Shown here: one piece after another, positions 23,858 to 26,821 of the stretch
How positions within the stretch are numbered: position 1 is the stretch's first letter
How the letters are laid out: each line of letters opens with the position of its first letter
Notes under the pieces: generated by a model
Databases searched by the model: none
What the model was told of the DNA's origin: nothing
What the model saw: only the letters and a program-made list of their open reading frames with translations
Program-made: the position numbers and the translations under genes
NCBI GenBank assembly: GCA_031363055.1
Contig: JANLTP010000112.1
Location: forward strand, 1-26,821
Length of the DNA: 26,821 bases
Direction of reading: 5' to 3'
DNA from: JANLTP01 sp031363055
Lineage (GTDB): Bacteria; Pseudomonadota; Gammaproteobacteria; Burkholderiales; Burkholderiaceae_E

Positions 23858-24862
23858 CTATTCAAGTTCAATCTTCTCACGCCGAATCACCTCGCCCCAG
23901 GCGGCGGTTTCAGATCGGATACGCGCCACGAAGTCCTGGGGTCCGAGCAGATCGGCCGTGCCCTGATTCTGTAGCTGCTTGAGCGCGGCCGGATCGTCGC
24001 GCACCGAGCGCATGGCCTCGTAAAGGGTTTGAATGATCGCCACAGGCGTCTGCGCAGGTACCAGCGCACCGAGCCAGAAGGTGATTTCGAATGAAGGGTA
24101 ACCCAACTCGGCCACCGTCGGAACATCAGGCATATCGGGCCAGCGTTTCGGGCCGGTCACGGCCAGCGCCTTGAGCTTGCCCGACTTGAAGAGCGGAATG
24201 GCGGTCGGTGTATCGAGTTGCAGATCGATTTCCTTGGACAGCAGGCCGAGTTGCGCCAGATTACTGCTCTTGTAAGGCACATGGTTGGTTTTGATACCGA
24301 CCTTGTTGTTGATCAATTCGAAGCCCAGATGCGCGAGGTTGCCGACGCCACCTGACCCGTAGTTGAGTTCACCCGGACGCGACTTGGCGAGGGAAATCAA
24401 GTCGGTGAATGTATTGACACCGGCAGTGCGTTGATTGGCCGGATTGACCGCGAGGAAGAAGGGCGCCGAAACCGCCATGACCAGAGCGGTGAAATCACGC
24501 TCGGGCAAATACGGAATCTTCTTGTAGACCTGCGGATTCACGGTGATGCTGCTTGAGTTGGTCACCAAGATGGTGTAGCCGTCGGCCGGCGAGCGCGCCA
24601 CCTCGCTGACGCCGAGCACGCCGTTGGCGCCCGCGCGGTTCTCCACTATCGCTGGCTGGCCCAGTTTGATGCGTACTTGTTCGGCGAGCACCCGCGCGAC
24701 GGCGTCGGTAGTACTGCCCGCCGGGAAGCCGACAACAAATCTGATCTGCTTGTTGGGAAAGGCCTGGGCCGCGCTGCGGTTTGCAACACTGGTTAGCGCT
24801 ATCGCGGGTAGCGCGCTCACCAATGCTCGTCGCGAAGCTGAATCGGGTAATCGGGTTTTCAT
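23858..24862 (-). CDS. Bug/TctC family tripartite tricarboxylate transporter substrate-binding protein
   Basis: Periplasmic solute receptor of 334 aa. The leader has a twin-arginine-like SRRALVSAL stretch and a likely cleavage after SAAQA. The mature protein shows the Bug signature: FPNKQIRFVVGFPAGSTTD, VENRAGANGVLG, ADGYTILVTNSSS, ELNYGSGGVGNLAHLG, HVPYKSS, DMPDVPTVAELGYP. Such receptors bind carboxylates and often occur without TctA/TctB, as here. The frame is continuous with the upstream portal gene, but TctC begins at its own ATG 24862 with AGGA six bases upstream, and its leader would make no sense inside a fusion. So it is annotated as a separate gene. Confidence 0.92.
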   Translation of the reverse strand: MKTRLPDSASRRALVSALPAIALTSVANRSAAQAFPNKQIRFVVGFPAGSTTDAVARVLAEQVRIKLGQPAIVENRAGANGVLGVSEVARSPADGYTILVTNSSSITVNPQVYKKIPYLPERDFTALVMAVSAPFFLAVNPANQRTAGVNTFTDLISLAKSRPGELNYGSGGVGNLAHLGFELINNKVGIKTNHVPYKSSNLAQLGLLSKEIDLQLDTPTAIPLFKSGKLKALAVTGPKRWPDMPDVPTVAELGYPSFEITFWLGALVPAQTPVAIIQTLYEAMRSVRDDPAALKQLQNQGTADLLGPQDFVARIRSETAAWGEVIRREKIELE

Positions 24863-24959
24863 TAAAAATCCTGTGAAACCTCGGCCTTCAGGCCGGGGAG
24901 GTAGAGGGCACTCGCGAAGCGAGCAGATTTGCTGGTTATAATTACAGTATGGTTCTCGT
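24863..24959. other. Phage/host junction segment with two hairpins, possible IS200/IS605-type end
   Basis: Two stem-loops lie side by side: CCTCGGCC-TTCA-GGCCGGGG (24879-24898, eight pairs, one G-U) and CTCGC-GAA-GCGAG (24911-24923). On + they are followed by TATAAT (24937-24942) and ATGGTTCTCGTC at 24949-24960, which would encode MVLV, then a stop. Compact hairpins near a boundary recall the ends of IS200/IS605 or tnpB elements, and a cut-off tnpB start is conceivable. No transposase is present, so this is a suggestion only. The first hairpin also sits in the TctC leader. Confidence 0.35.
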
Positions 24960-26404
24960 CTAATCATAGATGGGCGTTGCCTCATAAAGCGTTCCGTCTT
25001 CGAGTTCGACGGCTTGGCGGAGCTGGGTACTAACTTTTTTTTTTCGGCGTACTCCGTTATCTCGGAATCGTCGAGGGGATCAGGTGCCTCGCCGCCCGCT
25101 GACACAGGCGGTTCTGACAGGACGCCCGGTTTTGCTGCCGCAGCGAGAGTGTCTTCGTCATCTTTTGGCTCGACCAGTTCGAGATCTTCGCGGATCTGTT
25201 CTTTTGACAGTTCGATACCGATGTCTTTATGGACGATGGCGTAGCGTTTGGCTTTACTGTCGAGATCTTCTTTCGACTCGTATTCGATCACCCATTTTGG
25301 GCAGACGGCATTGGGGCCGAAATTGTGAAAGACGAGCGGTCTGACAATCTGTTCATTCACAGCCTGCATTAACGCTTTGCAGTCGGTCTCGGAGATCTTG
25401 TCGCTGACGCGTTCGTGAACCTCGCCGAGGGCACGGCTGCCGCCGCCATCGCTGCCGCGTGAGGTGAGCGTCTGGCCGAGATAGATGCGGGAAAGCTGGG
25501 ACGTGCAATAGTCGTCGACCAACTCTTTGTGCGAGCTGCCGATATTGCGGACCATCTCGTAAACCTCAAGCTCAAATTTGTCGGGAATAGCGACGGCTGT
25601 TTCTTCCTGAACGGCGGTAGCGGCGTCGAGAGCGTCACTGCGTTCTTTTTCGCCGGAGCTGCCGGGATACTTTGCGATGACGACGCCGGAACCCTTTTCC
25701 TGATATTTGAGCCAGTTTCTAAGCGACGCACGCAGAACCCAGTCCCACCAGAAGCCTTTGCGGTTGATAGGATCGCCCCAGCGGTTGCCGTGCTTTGGGC
25801 GGAAAGAAAACACGAAGAACTGTTGTTCCGGCAGTTCTCCGCCGAGCGGCATACTGTCAATGATCACGCCCTGACGCAATTGGAGCGGGCCGGTCTGTGG
25901 ATACATCATCGACTGCGTTGAAAAGCCGGCTATTCCGGTTTCACCGAACGAGAACAGATGCTGCGGCTTGAATTTTACGTCCTGAATATAGATACGATCA
26001 GCGCCGTCGGCGAAGATGATCTCGGCGATGGAAACGCCCTTGCCGATGGCATCGAGAGACTCGTAAAGGAAGCTGTCAAAGTGGTGAAAATAGTTGTTCA
26101 AACAGTCTTCGACAAACTCGGCGATCTTTTTGTCCTGGCGTTTGTCGGACGCGGGAATGACGTTTCGGGTTTTGGAGAGGACGTTATTTTTTCGCGTGTC
26201 GAGACCGCTGTAGATGGCGGCGTTTTTCTCCTCCATGTCCCAGTAGACGGCCATTGCGACCCACGGATTGAATTTAAGCTGCTCCCACGTAGCGGACGGA
26301 TTATCGGCGTTGTAGTACTGCTGACCAACGGTCGAGTAGTTGGCGAAGGCACCCATCCGTTCGCTGGCGAGGATCTCTGTAAATAGTTCGACTTGCTTCT
26401 TCAT
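24960..26404 (-). CDS. Phage portal protein, DUF935 (Mu gp29-like), probably frameshifted near its end
   Basis: Portal subunit of a Mu-like phage, the ring through which DNA enters the head. DUF935 motifs: YWDMEEKNAAIYSGLDTRKN, SLDAIGKGVSIAEI, GNRWGDPINRKGFWWDWV, NWLKYQEKGSGVVIAKYPG, and SRALGEVHERVSDKI. ATG 26404 overlaps the methyltransferase stop (ATGA). At 25035-25044 the coding strand has ten A residues. As written, the frame runs on into the TctC gene (848 codons). With one more A it would instead give KKKVSTQLRQAVELEDG, continue to TPIYD and stop at TAG 24960-24962, making a portal of about 481 aa, a normal length. I therefore end the gene there. Terminase lies outside the window, and the expected head gene downstream is missing. 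Confidence 0.85.
25035..25044 (-). other. Ten-A homopolymer in the portal gene, frameshift or slippage site
   Basis: Run of ten A on the coding strand within codons for EKKKL. Adding one A opens a frame with a plausible acidic C-terminus and a stop before the hairpin segment; removing one A gives KKS and an immediate stop. It is either a sequencing or assembly error, a mutation, or a polymerase slippage site. Confidence 0.7.
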
Positions 26405-26821
26405 TTGAGTGCGGCCTCCGTTTCTTCTAGGCGGTTTGCCGCGATGTTGAAATAGCTTTCGTCGATCTCGCAGCCGAGGCCTCGGCGACCGGCGATCAGA
26501 CAGGCCGTGAGCGTCGTTCCGCTGCCGCTGAATGGATCTAGAACGACGTCGCCCTCGTTGCTGAAGCTGCGGACGAGGAACTCGACCAGCTCAAGCGGTT
26601 TGGCGGTCGGGTGCAGGGATTTACCTCGAACCTTGTTGCCGTATTTGAGAACCGACGTCGGGTGATAGAGATTTGTCACGACCTCTTTCGTGTCGCGATT
26701 GGCTCCGCTGTAATGGACAGGCTTTTTGCTCTTGCCGCCGGTCGTGTGCGGCTTGCCCTCCGTTTTCTGCGGATTGTACGTCGAGCGGCGATAGTCCTGG
26801 GTAAAGACGAGGATCTGTTCG
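26401..26821 (-). CDS. DNA methyltransferase, N4/N6 beta-class, 3' part (continues beyond the window)
   Basis: The last 139 or so residues of an N6-adenine or N4-cytosine DNA methyltransferase; the frame is open to the window edge, reading EQILVFTQDYRRSTYNP at the visible start. Conserved parts: SLHPTAKPLELVEFLVR (motif X region), VVLDPFSGSGTTLTACLIAG (AdoMet-binding motif I) and GCEIDESYFNIAANRL (motif II). The order X then I at the C-terminus means the catalytic DPPY-type motif lies upstream, outside the window. GTG 26679 is an internal codon, not the start. It overlaps the portal start by four bases, as in phage head operons where a methylase protects phage DNA. Confidence 0.88.
   Translation of the reverse strand, partial: EQILVFTQDYRRSTYNPQKTEGKPHTTGGKSKKPVHYSGANRDTKEVVTNLYHPTSVLKYGNKVRGKSLHPTAKPLELVEFLVRSFSNEGDVVLDPFSGSGTTLTACLIAGRRGLGCEIDESYFNIAANRLEETEAALK

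Noticed and set aside
23858..26404. A single 848-aa portal-receptor fusion protein
   Set aside because: TctC has its own start, ribosome site and export leader, and one extra A in the ten-A run gives the portal gene a sensible end before it.
1..26821. tRNA, rRNA or riboswitch genes
   Set aside because: No cloverleaf, conserved rRNA stretch or known riboswitch pattern was seen by eye; a covariance-model search was not possible.

Overview
The window looks like about 25 kb of chromosome from a moderately GC-rich proteobacterium, probably beta- or gammaproteobacterial. It is joined at its right end to about 1.9 kb of Mu-like phage DNA. The host guess rests on the gene repertoire: FadN/FadA-type beta-oxidation enzymes, MarR, an exosortase E-like/VPEID-CTERM pair and an orphan Bug/TctC receptor. 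It does not rest on a phylogenetic marker, because there is no rRNA, tRNA or ribosomal gene here.

Layout: (1) 86-4776, a DUF2147 secreted protein, a fused 3-hydroxyacyl-CoA dehydrogenase/enoyl-CoA hydratase and a thiolase, all on +, facing a hotdog thioesterase on -. (2) 4816-5392, a paired palindromic operator and a MarR regulator divergent from the thioesterase. (3) 5396-8354, a PAP-type metallophosphoesterase lipoprotein, pyroglutamyl-peptidase I and a hexose-6-phosphate mutarotase, separated by short tandem repeats. (4) 8456-11952 on -, a DHA2 MFS exporter directly behind an enoyl-CoA hydratase, plus a CelD-type GNAT protein. (5) 12068-17546 on +, a molybdopterin oxidoreductase, histidine ammonia-lyase, an NTF2-fold protein and a Rieske oxygenase alpha subunit. 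(6) 17729-18925, an HDOD signalling protein. (7) 18964-20719 on -, a tiny VPEID-CTERM substrate, a sterol desaturase C-terminal half and an exosortase-like gene split by an in-frame TGA. (8) 20911-23798, DUF2784, a second crotonase, an SDR and a glutathione S-transferase. (9) 23858-24862 on -, a Bug/TctC receptor. (10) 24960-26821 on -, a DUF935 (Mu gp29-like) portal gene and the 3' part of a DNA methyltransferase gene.

The metabolic theme is acyl-CoA and carboxylic-acid catabolism: two stand-alone crotonases, the FadN/FadA pair, a thioesterase, an SDR and a TctC receptor. A MarR repressor with an obvious operator probably controls the thioesterase and itself.

Four things deserve attention. 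The exosortase-like gene carries an in-frame TGA that separates the putative catalytic Cys from the putative Arg and His, while its predicted sorting substrate remains beside it. Several intergenic gaps hold tandem repeats with a 7-bp (or 14-bp) period, one of which runs to three bases before a start codon. The portal and TctC genes form one 848-codon reading frame that is best explained by a lost A in a 10-A run. The phage/host boundary near 24.9 kb carries two hairpins resembling an IS200/IS605-type end, so the boundary may be a real insertion scar or an assembly join.
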